DNA from: Caenorhabditis elegans
Taxonomy: Eukaryota > Nematoda > Chromadorea > Rhabditida > Rhabditidae
Length of the DNA stretch: 64,000 nucleotides
Assembly (NCBI RefSeq): GCF_000002985.6
Contig: NC_003284.9
Coordinates: 16,554,001 to 16,618,000, forward strand
Direction: 5' to 3'
Positions 12,156 through 25,722 of this stretch are shown here, piece by piece. Positions within the stretch are counted from its first letter, which is position 1. Each line of letters begins with the position of its first letter. The notes under the pieces were generated by a model. It ran no database searches, had not been told where the DNA came from, and worked only from the letters and a program-made list of their open reading frames with translations. A program made the translations under genes and the position numbers.

Positions 12156-12452
12156 CTAGCGGAAAAATTATAAAATTTCGGAACTATTTTACTTTATCAG
12201 GTTTTTGTTCGTGTAAGGGTAAAAATATGTAACATTTAACCAATTATTTTTGGTGACAGCAATGACAATCAATTTTGAAAATAAAAAACCAGGGGTGCTA
12301 TACTAATAGGCTACGGTGGTTAGCTGAATTAGCTGCAAAATCTCAGATTTTGATGATTTTTCCTCACCACAAAGGCTATGAAAAATTATACAATTCGCCC
12401 AATTTTTTAAGCACGTTTTCTAACGTGGCACTTTGAATTTTTGCATTCTTTT

Positions 12453-12756
12453 GAAAGATTTAATCAAGACATTGTCATCTTTGCTATCTTAAAATTACAC
12501 GACGCCCCGCCTTCCCCACACAAACCACAGCGGTGTGCGGAACCCGCGAGGTGTCGGCGGCCGCCGAACACCTACCCCTTTATCGATCTGTGTTCTTTGA
12601 AGTGATATGTTTATATCCATGAATCTATAATAATGAATAATATCGCCATCCCATAGAAATATTTTCTATGTCAACCTCTACAACGGTTGCCGTAGTTAAA
12701 TTTTTTCTTTGGGAATTTGCGAAAGTGATTTGTTGCGGTCACTCAGAATTATGATT
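12453..12756. repeat. Tripled repeat, copy C
   Basis: Same orientation and block order as copies A and B. It carries GTGTGCGGAACCCGCGAGG and GTCGGCGGCCGCCGAACACC, and ends GTTGCGGTCACTCAGAATTA. Copies B and C begin about 0.6 kb apart, A and B about 1.3 kb apart. Confidence 0.75.
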
Positions 12757-15700
12757 TTACTAGCAAAGAAAGTCCAAATTGAAAGCTATTTTGGAAATTT
12801 TATGGTTTGCTTTGAGTTATGGCTTTATGTTTAAATGTAAAAAACAGACAAGTATACTTGGTAGCTTTTATCAACTTGAAATTTGAAAACTAGTTTTTGA
12901 AAATATTCTTAGCTTCAAACGCTTGGTCAAATTTCAGAGAACATTTTAAATGTAGATCTCACCTTTTTTCTTCTGAAGGGATATAACCCGCCTAGCCCCA
13001 CATTTTTGGGTGTTCTGACTTTTACCTAAATCCTTTGTTCGTGATATATGAATAAAGGCCATAGTCTCCTTTTTCACATATTGTCCATAATACTTGCATT
13101 GTTCTCCCGGTTTTCCCATAACAGCACCTAAACATTTCCACAAAACGCTCACATAGTCAACGTGACTTTCCGGAACAAAAATTGCGCCTTTTCAAGTTTT
13201 CAATTCAATACGCGTCCGGACCTCCCTTATCCCGATGAATATCTAAACACAGCTATCACACACTTATTAGCAACCCGTCACACACATCGCCACAGGGTAT
13301 GTGTGTGTTGCAATCAAGAGCACATCGCGAGGGCGTTTATACATCATCAATAGATATGTCGAGAATAGCATCAAACTTGCTTAAAATAACTTTTCGGTGG
13401 TGTGAAAAGACGTCCCCGCGCACCCGAAACTCTGTTCTAGAGGTTCAGAGAAATAGGTAAGCAAGTCCGAGATTGCGTGTGAATTTTGTGCATTTTTTTT
13501 CGGGTGAAGAAGTAGTAAAGAGTACTAAGTACGCCCCCCGCATCATACATATCTGTTTCTGAAGAGCCGCCTGAACTTTGTAGTTTTAACGGAAAACAAA
13601 AAAAAATTCAAATCGTCTTGCAAGTATGCTACGCAATTTCTGTCAATTCCAGATGCTTATTCCATTTTTACACCGGGCTCGTTTTGTTGTTGTTGTGTGT
13701 TCCATTCACATCCTCCCACCTTTTTGGCGGCTTCCCATATTATTCAAGAGCTATTCAATTCGGTTGTGTTTTTTTGTGGCCTAATAGAATTTCAAGCCCA
13801 CCTCTGTAAAATAGAATGACGCTAAAATATTTGTTTACAAGAAACCCTAAATTTCAGTTTTTGAATTTGAATTTTTTTATTTTGTTTTCCCAGTTCGAAT
13901 TTTTCAACCCAAGCTCTTCGAACTGTGGAAATATTCTCATTTATTCTGAACATGTTTCAAAAGTACTGAGAGTATCGGGATAAGTTTTTCAAAAAGCGCG
14001 AAAGAAATACGATGCATAATTTTCTGAACAAAACCTCAAAAGTCATTTTGACCATTTTTTTCAAAGTTTTATATGCAAAATTTTGTTTTTTCATCTCGCA
14101 AGAATACGAGAACCGGTCTCGACACGATTGAAAATTATTCAAGGTAATTTTTCACGGTTCTGTAATAGTTTTCAATGTGTTTGCAAGCCTTGCACGAAAG
14201 ATCTTAGTCGAAACTTTGTAATGATCGCATCTGAACAGAAGCTCTCAAAGGAATTCTGTGAACGTAACATTAAATCAATTAATTGATAAATTTTAACGTG
14301 AAAGTTTCCGATCTGCAATCCTTGTAAGAATAACTGCAAAATTAAAATTTCAGTCTATGAAAACTGATTCATTCCTCCCTCCTTGTTTCTGTTTTGTATT
14401 GCGCGGTACATTACTTATGCTACGGATGTATTCAGCCCGTCGTTTTTTCTTCCTTCATATTTTGCTCTTACTCCTGCTCCCATTCTTATATGCTCTGGAA
14501 GGTTCGTTTTGTATTCTTGCAAACAAGGAAACTTGAAAGAGGAAGAAGCTTCTGCTTGTCTTCTCTTCCTTACCACCCAACGACTTCTTTCCGTTTTTAT
14601 CCCAAACCAAAACTTTCGGGAAGTCACGTAAAAAATTGTGAAGAGTTGTGAAGCATCCAGCGAGAAGAGTGGTTTTTTTTCGGTTTTTGTGCCGCTCCCC
14701 TTGTCGCAACAGAGAAAATGGGAAAATAATTGTCAACATCAGGAAATTTCTATAATTAAAAATTGAATAGTGTACATTCTGACGATGTTTTATTTCTGTC
14801 CACCCGTGGGGGGTCGACTGCAACTGTTTGTTCCATGGAACGTACTTTTTTGGTTTTTTTTAATACGTTGACGGTTTTTTTTGTGATGACTATCAATTTT
14901 CAAATTAAAGGTCCAAAGAGTTAGGTACTGTAAAAAGATAGCCTTAATGAGCGTTAACAATGTTAGAGTTTTGTCAAAAACCTAAAAAAGGCCCCAAAAA
15001 ATTAAATTTCATACTAGACTTTCAAAAAAATGCAAAAATTCTCTGGCCAATCGGGTTCATTTGACCTACATAAATCAACAAAACAATATGAGTTGATCAA
15101 GCAAAATATGCTAAATAAATCAGGAATATAGTACAAATGACAATTTGTTCTTCGAAATTTAAAAATCCATAAAACAAATAGATATTAAATTAAATTTTTT
15201 TACTCTTAAAATATTTTATGTATGAGCGTTGCCACCAGTAGTTCAATTTTTAGGTTTATACTGAACGAAAAGTTATCTTCATTTTGCCACCTAAGAAAAA
15301 ATGTGTCCAAGAACGTCTGGAAAATTTAAAATTTTCTGATAATTGTACAACAGTTTATTACATTTCTTATTGGCGCTAGCAAACTCCCCGCAAAAAAAAA
15401 AACAAATTAAAATTTGTTTGCTTTCAGTTGCAAACCCTGATCGTCGATCTACAATTTTGAATTTGTCCAGCAATTTTCTTTTTAATCAGATATGTTTCTA
15501 TAAACTTTTTTTCATAAATTCTAATCAGCTAAATGTCATAATACAAATTTTCCTTAGCTGTAAAAGGACAAATATTCTCCTTAAGATCCAGATTTGTGAG
15601 GGGAAAGTTATGTTTTTTTTTATAATTGGTTCCACTAAATTGTTCATAACAATTGTATTGCGCATGTCTGAAGCTTTTTTTGACTCGTTTTCAGATGAAA

Positions 15701-16859
15701 AATAACTTGAAACCAAAAATACGTGCATCACAGATAGAATATCCTTGATTTTTAGAGTTTTTTTCATAACTTTATGAAATATTCAAAAAATATTAATTTT
15801 TATTTTCTCTAGAGTTCAAGTTTTTTAAATAAAAAGTTCATGTTTTATTGGAAAGAATTTTTTAAGTGTGACCAAATCCTAGATCTATGATCAAATACAC
15901 CCAATTATTTGCCATCCTTATCATTCGGCATGACAATGTTAAAAACCTTAATGAGCTTATTGAAATTGATGCTCCAAAAGTTGTCAGCCCCGGAACTTGA
16001 TTGTCTGGGAAGCTGAGGTTTTAGGATTAGAAATCGCATTTAATGTCTGTTCGTTGTACTCGTTTTGTTGGCGGTGTAAAAATGAAAGTAGAGTATGTTA
16101 ATTTTCAGAAATTTTGAGGAAGCTCTAGAGAGAAGAAGATTGAACAATGGGAATAGGAATTTCTCGGTTCTCTGTCATTTTTTTGTCTCGTTTTTGCTGT
16201 TTTAGAAGGAAAAAGTTATTCCCTAAAAATAGTAAAAAGTGATGCCACCGGAAACAGAACCCCTTTTCTTTCCGACTTTTCATGCCTTTTCTCTCCTTCT
16301 CTCCCGTTTTCTATTTCTGATTTTTATGGTGGTTTCCCCTGATGTTTCAACATTAAACGTAGAGCTAAAAACTATTGGTCTCGTTCAATTTTTTCCGCTC
16401 ACTTCGTGTGTGTGGAACAATAATGAGCGCCGCTCAAATTCTGAATAGCTTTTGATGTTTGTTCGTTAGCGTTAACTACCGTTAACTTATCCCCTCAAAA
16501 TCCACTGAAATTGTCAACGAGTGCGGGCGAAACGAGGTGTTTGTTATGAGATAGTCATCAAATACGTTTTTTTTCCCACCGAGCATCATATGTACTAAAT
16601 CATCGCTTTTTAACGAGACGTGATGAGATGATTTTTTTTTTGTTTTGACGAGCTCCTTCAACGAACCACCAATTGTTTTGTGTTGTGTCAAAAGACAATT
16701 TTCGTGTTTTTAATGTCTATCCTGTTGTAAACTTTTAAGATTAGGACCTTATGCCATTCTTATATTATCTTTTAAGAAAAATGATAATTTCGAATATGGG
16801 GTGCTCTTGTCAAATTATTGATAAACATTATTAGTAATGTAGATTACAAGTGGGAAAAA

Positions 16860-16930
16860 ACGATTTTTCTGGCAAATCGGCAAATCGGAAAATTGCCGGA
16901 ATTGAAAATTTCCAGCAAACCAAACAATTT
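16860..16930. repeat. CGGCAAATCGG repeat fragment
   Basis: A short block with CTGGCAAATCGGCAAATCGG followed by AAATTGCCGGAATT. It belongs to the same degenerate family as the repeats near 7640-8000 and 38830-39320. Confidence 0.45.
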
Positions 16931-18044
16931 GAATAAAATAAATATGATTTCAAATATATAGCACTTGGAAAAAAAATTTTTGGATCGACTCTGAAGATTA
17001 TGAACGCTGAGTAAATTTTAAAAAAAGCTTTGAATATAATTGTTAATAATTTCATCACAAAAACAGTAATTTTTAAACATTTTCTGTTGGTAATATTTCA
17101 TCATTAAATTTAAAATGGGAATCTAGTTCAAAGTTTTAAAATTATAATATAAAACGTGGTATTTTAAACTTTTCCATATTATCCGGTATGTTGAAATTAA
17201 TTTTCATTTTATCAGATTACAACGGTTTGAATATGTAACGATTTTTGCTCCCATGAGACATGTTTGAAAATAATCAGACTTGATGTTTTAATACAAATTT
17301 CTCCAGTTAGTAATAATGTTGCAAAAAAGTTATTTGCATATTATTTTGATTCGGAAGTAAATAAATAAATGCAAAAAGCAAAAAAAAAAACTTATGACAT
17401 TTTAGAAAATCTCAATGTTCTAAATTAGAATTTTCTGATTTCAGAGGATAGCTTAAAAGTGGAGTAGCGCTAGTTTCAATTTTATTGGGGAATTTTTTTT
17501 CAATTTTTGAAAGTGTAAATCAATTTTTGAACTCCGTGTTCACATTTATATACAAATTTTCAAATTATAATAATAGTGTTGATTTGATCTATTAAGTTTT
17601 GATGTATAATTTTTGATGTATAATTTTAGTCCTTCTCATTAAAAAATTCAAATTTAAAGTTTTAACAATACATTCCATATTACCCATAGTTATTGCCATT
17701 GTTCCAAGAAGACCTCAAACTAGGACCACCCGCCGCGCAAATCTTTTGGCTGATCCCAAGATTAGCAGTTGGCTTGAACTCATTACCTTTCCCATTGGAG
17801 TAACAACAAACAGACGGCGAGCTGTTGAAACACTACTTGTCCTGTTTTTATATTTTTTGGAATACTCTGGAAATGTATAGAAAAGTTCTTTATATGAATG
17901 TTTGGAAAATGTTGCAATTTGAAATTGCTTTATGTATGATTTAAGGATAAAGGTAGCGTAGAAATTGTGGATTCTTAGCTTGAATAAACTAAAACTTTTA
18001 GCTAAAATAAGGCCAAAACATCTGCCGCGCTCGCCTTACAACAA

Positions 18045-18205
18045 CCTCTACTTGTCTTGCGGCGCGGAACCCAAAAAGTGTCGGCCGCGGGGAAAGAACC
18101 ACCGTTTGCACTATGTGATGTATGCCTTTGACTTCCCGCCATAGTGCAGAAATGAGGCGAGAGGCCGACGTGAAACTGGCGGGTGTCAGGCCGACAATTT
18201 TAGGT
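18045..18205. repeat. GCGGAACCC-core repeat, copy 1
   Basis: It contains GGCGCGGAACCCAAAAAGTG then TCGGCCGCGG, then TTGCACTATGTGATGTA, CCTTTGAC, ATAGTGCAG and AGGCGAGAGG. The same ordered series occurs at about 21437-21566, so the two are diverged copies. TGCACTATG and CATAGTGCA face each other, giving an internal palindrome. Confidence 0.65.
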
Positions 18206-19047
18206 TTTTTGTGCCAGTCAAAAAAATTGTCGAGTAAATATCTCGTAAGCATTTTAAAATGTGTAGTATTTAGTTTTTGTAACATCATTATAGTAATTTC
18301 AGACAACTTTCACCACATTTTCATTTTGACTTTTTTGATAAGAAACTGATCAGAAAATCAACAAGCCTTGCGATTTTCAAAGAATCACCTTTGGTTTACA
18401 TTGTGATCCGTCAATCCATTCCGCCTTCCTTTCCCACTTTTATTTGATCAGTAATCATCCGATAAATATCAAAAACATTCAAGTGGTTTCGATTGTCTAC
18501 CCTTTAAAATAGTGATTTCATACCAAACTTCTCATTTCCGTCCTTATGCTTTGCTGCTTTGCCCTTTGTTTCGCGAGAACCCAACAGCGAAAAAAGTTCG
18601 AAACTCTAGTTGCGTTCCGAGCGTCATACGAGCCGAGCCAACAAGAGGTTGATTAATCGGGAAGATGTATCTTTTGAGCAGTGAAAAAATACTGCGAAAA
18701 AAGTAAGCCCCCATCGTTTTGCCAAAAAGATGAATGAGCATAATTTTTTGGTTGGTGAGAGGAGGAGGAGGAGGAGCAGGATGCAAACTTTTTCAAGGAA
18801 GTTCTGAATCAATCAGCCCTTTTCCCCGACGATTCCCGCCTTTGAACTTCAAACGTCTGCTTATTGAGCATCAATCATTTTTCTGAAGATTTATTTCGTA
18901 TTTTTCGATCAGATTCTATATTTCATAGTGTCATAGATCAAAATTCTATTTTGATCAGAAAATGAATTTGAATCCAAAAAAAAAAAGTGTTTTGATGCCA
19001 ATGTTTGACCTCCAAAGTAATTCTGTCCCTATGAACATTCACTCAAA

Positions 19048-19575
19048 GGTGGGTACCGAAATCTGGGAAATATTTTTAAATTAATTCCAAACTAGCCCCT
19101 GACTCCGAATATCTGTGTGAAAAAATTCAAAAAAAATTTCCCTGATTTTGAGCTTGAAATCGCGACTTTCATTTAGAGCGCGTTTACCCGATTTAATTTT
19201 CTCTATATATTTTCACTTCATTCAGTTTTCAGCTATTTTCGTTCATTTTTGTCGTATTTTGTCGGTTTTTTTTTGAAAATTATATGTTTTGTTTCAATTG
19301 AACATTTTCTTAGCAAAAAAAACGAACGAAAATAGCTGAAAAACTGAAAGAAGTAAAAAATATATGGAGAAAATTTAATGAGGCAAACGCGCTCCAAGGA
19401 GAATTGATTTGGGCGCGCATTTGAAAAATCTCATGGGTACACAAATGAAAATCGCGATTTTAAGCTCAAATATAAAATCAGGGAATTTTTTTTTGAATTT
19501 TTTTACATAGATATTTGGAATCAGGGACAAATTTGGAGTCATTTAAGAATATTTCCCAGACTTCGATACCCCACC
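19048..19575. mobile_element. ~528 bp foldback element
   Basis: Nearly the whole element is an inverted repeat. The outer ends are GGTGGGTACCGAAATCTGGG and CCCAGACTTCGATACCCCACC. Inner matches include GAAAATAGCTGAAAA at ~19329 against TTTTCAGCTATTTTC at ~19226, and AAACGCGCTC against GAGCGCGTTT. The right arm carries an extra stretch of about 45-50 bases after the AAACGCGCTCC block (about 19395-19445) that has no partner in the left arm. The loop is about 50 AT-rich bases. No transposase frame is present. Confidence 0.8.
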
Positions 19576-21359
19576 GTGAAAGTAGTGATTTTAGTAGTTC
19601 ACGTAATGCGCACTTAGTGCCCGGTCCATAATTGCGAGTGCACATCTAAAGTCAGTTATATCTGAAAAAACGGAATATTTAGTTTTTTAATGATCACTAC
19701 GACCGCTTTCCTGTTATTTTTTACAAAAAACCCGATGGATACAATTTCACAATTTCTCACTGTTACTACTCCATCTTTGAAAACAAAACAAGACAATGAG
19801 TTAATAAAAAATGCATGAAAACACTTATAAATTACATTCCGGTTCATACAAAACTTCAAAATTTCTGTGAAAAAATATTGTACAAGTATAATTATCACAA
19901 ACCGTCTTCAAAACTGATCTTTTCATTATTCAATGCTTTTCCCGTAAAGATCTGCTCTAAAAAATTATCGGCTTCGTGTTCCACATTGTCTGAGACGAGA
20001 CTAAAGAACCAATCACCATATTCAAAACAGAATGAATTATGATTGGTCTTTTTCAGTTTTTTTTTTTCTAAAGCGATCATTTTGGGACGTAAGCGTCTAT
20101 TTTTAACAAAAACCCTCCTTTTTGGAATGACTAAAGGTTTTCTATAAGTCTTCTTTGTGGTTCCGTTTGTGTATTTTTATTTTTATTATTCTGGTGGGAA
20201 GAGTAAATTTATGAACCTTTTTTTAATAGAAAATTGAAATATATGATAATATTTCCAAAAATCACCATCACGAGATCTATCAATGCACTTTTAAAACCGA
20301 TGATAAAAGATACAACTTATTCTCTCTCTCTCTATATTTTTGCATCTAAACGCTTTTGCTCCTCACTCAGCATAGAGTATTCAGGGAATTAAATGAAAAA
20401 AAAAAAACTGAACAACACGTGAATTAGTTATACCCATTGTTCGGATGTTCACTCATTCCGATTTTGATTTTAATGCGTTCTTTGAACGGAACAATTCTTC
20501 ATAATAACAGAGCTAGACAATGGTAATGTGGGAATGCAAAACTTGAAGTTTTCTCTGAGCATTAAAAGAGAATAATATAATTTTCGAGAAGTGTTTTCGG
20601 AGCAACTTGGGACCATCTTCCAGAAACGGACGCAATTTTTTTTATTGAAAATTAATTTTTCATCTAATAAATTTCAAGATAGGTTTTAGCGTCGCTAACT
20701 TTAACTTTAACATGGAAAAACAAATTTTCATAGTTTTTTTTCTTAGTTATCGTTTTTGTTTTTTTTAACTTCAATAAGAAATTTGATATTTGTATCTTTA
20801 TATTTTTCAATTTCAATGCAATTTTAGTATTTCCTCTTTTTTCAAGCAGAAATTTAGTTTTTTGTATATATTAGAGAAGCTTGAAAGTTTTGGAAAAAGA
20901 CGGGAAATTTAGCCAAAGTTTCCAATTTTTCCAACTTATACTTGTCACATCCGGTGAAAAATAGTTGAGTTCCAAATTCAGTACATATTTTGTTCCCTCT
21001 ACATATATGAGGCTAAATCATCTTAAAACAAAAATTTACCAAAATAAAAAATAATAAAGGAGCAATTCCTTTAAGGTTGGAGAATCAGGAAGAAATCTGA
21101 TTGTTTTGAAAGTTTTCTAAATCAAACCGTTACTTCCCTCAATCATCAAATTAATTGAACTTTTGGAATTCTCGGCAAAGCGCTTTCTTATAAATTCTTG
21201 TTAACTTCAAAAACCATCTTGAAATTTTCAGGAAAAAAATAACACTTTTTTTCGTAAAACTGTACTCAAACAACTGTTTGGGGGACAGAGTAACGAAGCT
21301 TTATTAGACAAATTACTTTAGTTAGGTAATGGTTAAAAAAATCTTACGCATTTTTAACA

Positions 21360-21612
21360 TAGGGATTCCATGCAGGCGCCAAAACGCCTTCCGCGCCCGC
21401 ATTTCGGAGACCACCGCTTGCCGCGCCTTCTTTATGGTGCGACGCGGAACCCGAAAAGTGTCAGCCGCGGCGGTAAAACTACTTTTGTACTATGTGGTGT
21501 AAACAGCAAACCTTTGACCTCTCGCTATAGTGCAGACACAAGGCGAGAGGTCGGCGTGATGCGGATAGGATGGAGGCAGGCTTCAGGCGTTCAAATAGTT
21601 CCTGGCTTCTGA
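21360..21612. mobile_element. GCGGAACCC-core repeat, copy 2, with AGGGATTCCATG end
   Basis: It starts AGGGATTCCATGCAGG, resembling the AGGGCTTCCATGTTGG terminus of the MITE at 6611. The interior matches the 18045-18205 copy in order (GCGGAACCCGAAAAGTGTC, CTATGTGGTGTA, CCTTTGAC, CTATAGTGCAG, AGGCGAGAGGTCGGCGTGA). A matching right terminus was not found, so the copy is probably truncated or rearranged. Confidence 0.6.
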
Positions 21613-23669
21613 CAACTCAAAAATTTCAAATACTTGAAAATTCAAATTTTTAACTAGTCCCTCTTTTTCTTTACAAAACATTGTGTTGTCAGTAGCAGGT
21701 TTCATTCTCACATTTGTTTTCCAGTAGGCGGAGCATTATAAGTGTCTCTATTCATTGGTGGTGTTTTCAAGGCTCCACCCATTTTATTTGTATTTCTTGC
21801 TAATTTTTCACAGGTTAGTCTGACTAATTTTTAAAAGACAAGTTGAGCTAGAATGTCGTTTTTTCAACAAGGAAATAGAGTCCGTTTTCTCTCAGACTTT
21901 GAAACGAGACATACTTCATCTAGAAGCTCTTGCTTTGAATAGATTATCATGAAACTTAACTTCTCCTCTTGAAATTTTGATCTTCGATGTTCTTACAGAC
22001 AACAAGGTCCGTCATATTGCTCAAAATACATCAAAAGCCTAAAAAACTGCCACGCTCAGATTTTTTTGATAGGGTTGTATAGGGTGCAGCAGGTTTCCCT
22101 TCCAAGAATTTGTGTACCAAATAAGTTTTTTTAGCATTTGGGTTTGAAATTTTTTTTTGCAAAAAAGGACAAGCTATTCTATATTTAAATTACATTTGCA
22201 AAACGTTGATTCTTTCGCAGAAATATTTTTCAACTGACTGTTCTATTTTTAACATTATTATGGAAATTTCAGTTTAATTATATGCCGCCCGCTAACTGTT
22301 TTTCTCTATTTTTTCCCTGTTAGCGTCACTCGATTGCAATGCTTCTTATTCGTTACCTCCCATAGAGAAGCACCTTATCATTGCTCACCGTGCATTTTCT
22401 CAGCTTTTTCAATATTTTTCGCGGCTCCTGTCGCGACAAAGTCCAAAAAGCAAATATATTAGGGTAAAAAGTGAGGACGCGACAAAAACGGGCGGAGCCT
22501 CCACTCATCTTCCCCAATGTTTCTCTCACTCCCGATCTTTGAGTATTTTCCCCTTTTTTTCTGACGTTTTCTTTACTTGTCCTACTTTCCCAAAAGAAGC
22601 CTGAAACAGGCTGACCTCTTTCTTCACCTTAAGCTTCAATTACATAAAAATGAGTCGACACATTTGCCAACCAAAAGACAAACATTGTTTGGGAGGGGCC
22701 TACTAGCCTCCAGCACCACCAAAAAGTTTCGTTTTCACGGACCTCCTCCCACACACGCGCTTCAAATTAATTCTTCTCGCCCCTTGCTGGCCATGATGTA
22801 ACTCTTGCTCTTTTTATTCGTGTGCTCATTTTCTTTAGCAAAAAGAAAACAAGATTTTTTAGGCTTGCATTCCCATCATTACAAAAAGTCAATCAGTTAG
22901 AGTTATTTTTTAAGGGATCAGAAAAAAAAGTTGAACTTAGTATTACTTCAAAAAACGAGGAAGGCAGGGTGTATTCAATAAAATTCTTTAATCTTTTAAA
23001 TTGACACAAAGTTCGAGGAACTAAAAAAAAGTTGTTCTCAATGATCTTTTTGGAAGTTTTTCGCCGACCCTGTTCGTCGTCGGCTTCACATTTATCCAAA
23101 TTTTCTATATTGAAAATAATATACTTTCCAGCATTTAGTTCTTATAGGATTCCCAAAAAACCTTCAATATGATAACTGAATATTAGATCTGATAGCAATG
23201 AAGGGTGTGGATCAACACAAACCTTTTTGATGTCGGCTGCGAATTTATAAACTTTTTTTTCCATAATTTCTATTGCATAGATATTCAAGTTCAAACTACT
23301 AACTATATAATAGGCAGGCGTGCGGATAGAGACTATTTACTGACATGTGAGATGCCTTTTGTTTTTGTCAAATATTCTCAAAAACACAAGTATTTATAGA
23401 GAATGATTTTGAAAAAACATTTTTACCAAATTTTGAAAAATAACAGAAACCTCATTCAGTCTACCTCTGGATCATTTTTTGTCTACCGTCGAGTTCAGAA
23501 TATTTCAATTTTGGATTCAAATATCTATTTTATCCGTCTCCTAACCAAACTTTGATTCACTTTTATGGGAAAAGAATGACGGATATCTCGATAAAGTTAG
23601 GTTTCAAGTTTGATTTCTGGTTGCCTATTTTCCAATTTCCGCTGTGTCTTCGAGCATTTCGAGGATCCC

Positions 23670-23685
23670 GAGATTCGCGAATCTC
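23670..23685. repeat. Perfect 16-bp palindrome
   Basis: GAGATTCGCGAATCTC equals its own reverse complement. It stands alone in AT-rich intergenic DNA. It may be a dimeric-factor site or chance. Confidence 0.5.
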
Positions 23686-25722
23686 AAGCTGAAAACATTG
23701 AATTGAAACCCAAAATCTGCCAATATTTGGGTTTCATTTGGTGAATGCGTTTCTCGGAAAATGTAGAAAATGGAAATTTTGAACTCTAAAGAAAGTGGAT
23801 GAATAAGCTCAGCAAAGAGTTTTTCTATGCCATAGAACAAAATTTTTGGCAAAATAAATATGCTTTGTACACGTAGTAGGTTTATGACGGATTTATTTTG
23901 TAAAACGAGCTTTTCCAAAAGTCAGACTTATTTGTGCATTTGAACTGTGATTTAAAATTCAAATTTTTTTCTGACATTTCCACCCACATTTTGATCTATG
24001 TAAATTTACAAACATCTATATATAAATATCCTTAATGTTGTTTTTAAATAAACAAGTACATACAAACAGCAATTATTGAAAAGTTGACAAAAGCCATGGA
24101 TCAGATTTAGTGTTTTGGGAATTTGCTTCAGTACCCTTCTTCAAAGAAACTTTTGAGAAGAAAATCGTCCCTTTCCAAGAAATGTGTCTAAACAGCTTTG
24201 TTGAGCCGTTCCAAGGGATATGTTAGAATAGCGATAGTGTTGAGATTTGAAGTATACTAATTTTTCGAAAAGTTTGAAAGCATATAATTTTTTTATTTTT
24301 TTTTTGTTGGCAGAAAATTTGAAACAAAAAAAAATAATCGAAGTACCAATTAATCCGAAAGTCTAGCGTAAAGTTTCCGAAAAGGAAAAAAACATTTCTA
24401 ATCCTAAAAAGTAAGCATATCACCTTAGAAAATGATAAATGTATGTATGTTCAATGTTTTAATAGGGTTATAACGCCCACGTACCAAAAAAATATATTAA
24501 AGCCAAATATTATATAATTTTACCTTTTTGAAAATCTTAACACTCTGTATTACAACCCTAAAATGACGGTGTCTTAGGAATTCTGAAAATTTTTTATCCA
24601 AATGAAAATTTTCAAAAAATGTGGTTACAAATACCTATATTTCTTAAAGTCTATGGCTTTCTTTTTGTGTCAGATTTATAAATTTGTAGATACACTTATC
24701 TTCTCAATTACACAGATAACACGTTCTTGTATGTCTTACTCAGCATTTGGTGGCAACTTCTTGCTTACGTCTAGCCCAAAAATGCTACTTGAATTCAGAA
24801 GTTGGTAAAGCTTATGTTTTGCAAAATTGCAGCGCCCGACAATTTTTGAGTTTCGCGCCGTTCAAAAAACTTGGGTTGCATAGCGCCAAAATGAAAGCCC
24901 TATTCTTGTATTTTAATGCTTGGCTAACCCATTACAAAGGTTGGATCAAATTTGGACTAAACTAAGGCCCGAACTAAGCCGGTCAACTTCTGACTATAAT
25001 ACTTTCCGGCCACCTAGGAGCGCAAAATTGCTAACAAATTTCTTATTGATTCACAAGTATTTTAATTTCCAATGAAACCCCCAATTTTCACCATTATTAT
25101 TACTCTGGCATAGTCTCTTGTTGGCTAAACTCATATTTTTTTCTTCTTAAGCCGCCGCCCAGGTGTGATACAGTTTCCTTTTGTTTGTCACTTTTACCTG
25201 CCTCTCCAGCTCACCACACCTTTCAACCGAACAGCTTAACTGTTCTTTGCACTTTGTGCAATCCAGAACTGACAATTGAGGTGTACGTATGTAGTAAGAT
25301 ACAAGATATCCCAGTACAGACCTCCCACTTCAATCCCGACACAGCGTTTACCACTGTGACGTTCTCTCTTTCTCTCCGCTCTCCCCTCATTCTGACGTTG
25401 TGTTGTTTGCCAGTAGGTCGCGGCACTCATAAAAAAGCTGTTGGAACTCTCGGCGACCTTCTTTTCTTCTGCTCGGCTCCCGGGGGCTCCCATGTGAGGC
25501 GCGCCCCGCGTACCATATGATAACGCACTTTGACCACTCACCGCGCCGCTAATGGCCCTTACTTATGCAGGCAGCCTCTTTTCCTGTGTTTTCACACATT
25601 TTTCGTTTTGTGACTCCTCTTTTTTCATCTTCTGTTTCTCCTTTCCGCAGTCTCCCTGCTGACTTGGCAATTAGCACTTATTTGTTGGAAAATACGTGAA
25701 AAGTGCTTGGTTTTTGTTTCAG

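Larger units (their letters stand above)
8562..25722. other. ~17 kb gene-poor region upstream of ser-1
   Basis: No exon chain with consistent splice sites and coding-type composition was found on either strand. Open frames are short, AT-driven and lack recognisable motifs. The region holds dispersed repeats, listed separately. Two stretches are richer in GC and sequence complexity than the background, about 22300-22800 and 25140-25740; they could be regulatory sequence for ser-1, but this is inference from position and composition only. Confidence 0.55.

Noticed and set aside
25185-25541. Overlapping ~100-codon frames on both strands upstream of ser-1
   Set aside because: No motif or splice context; they lie in the GC-richer presumed regulatory block.
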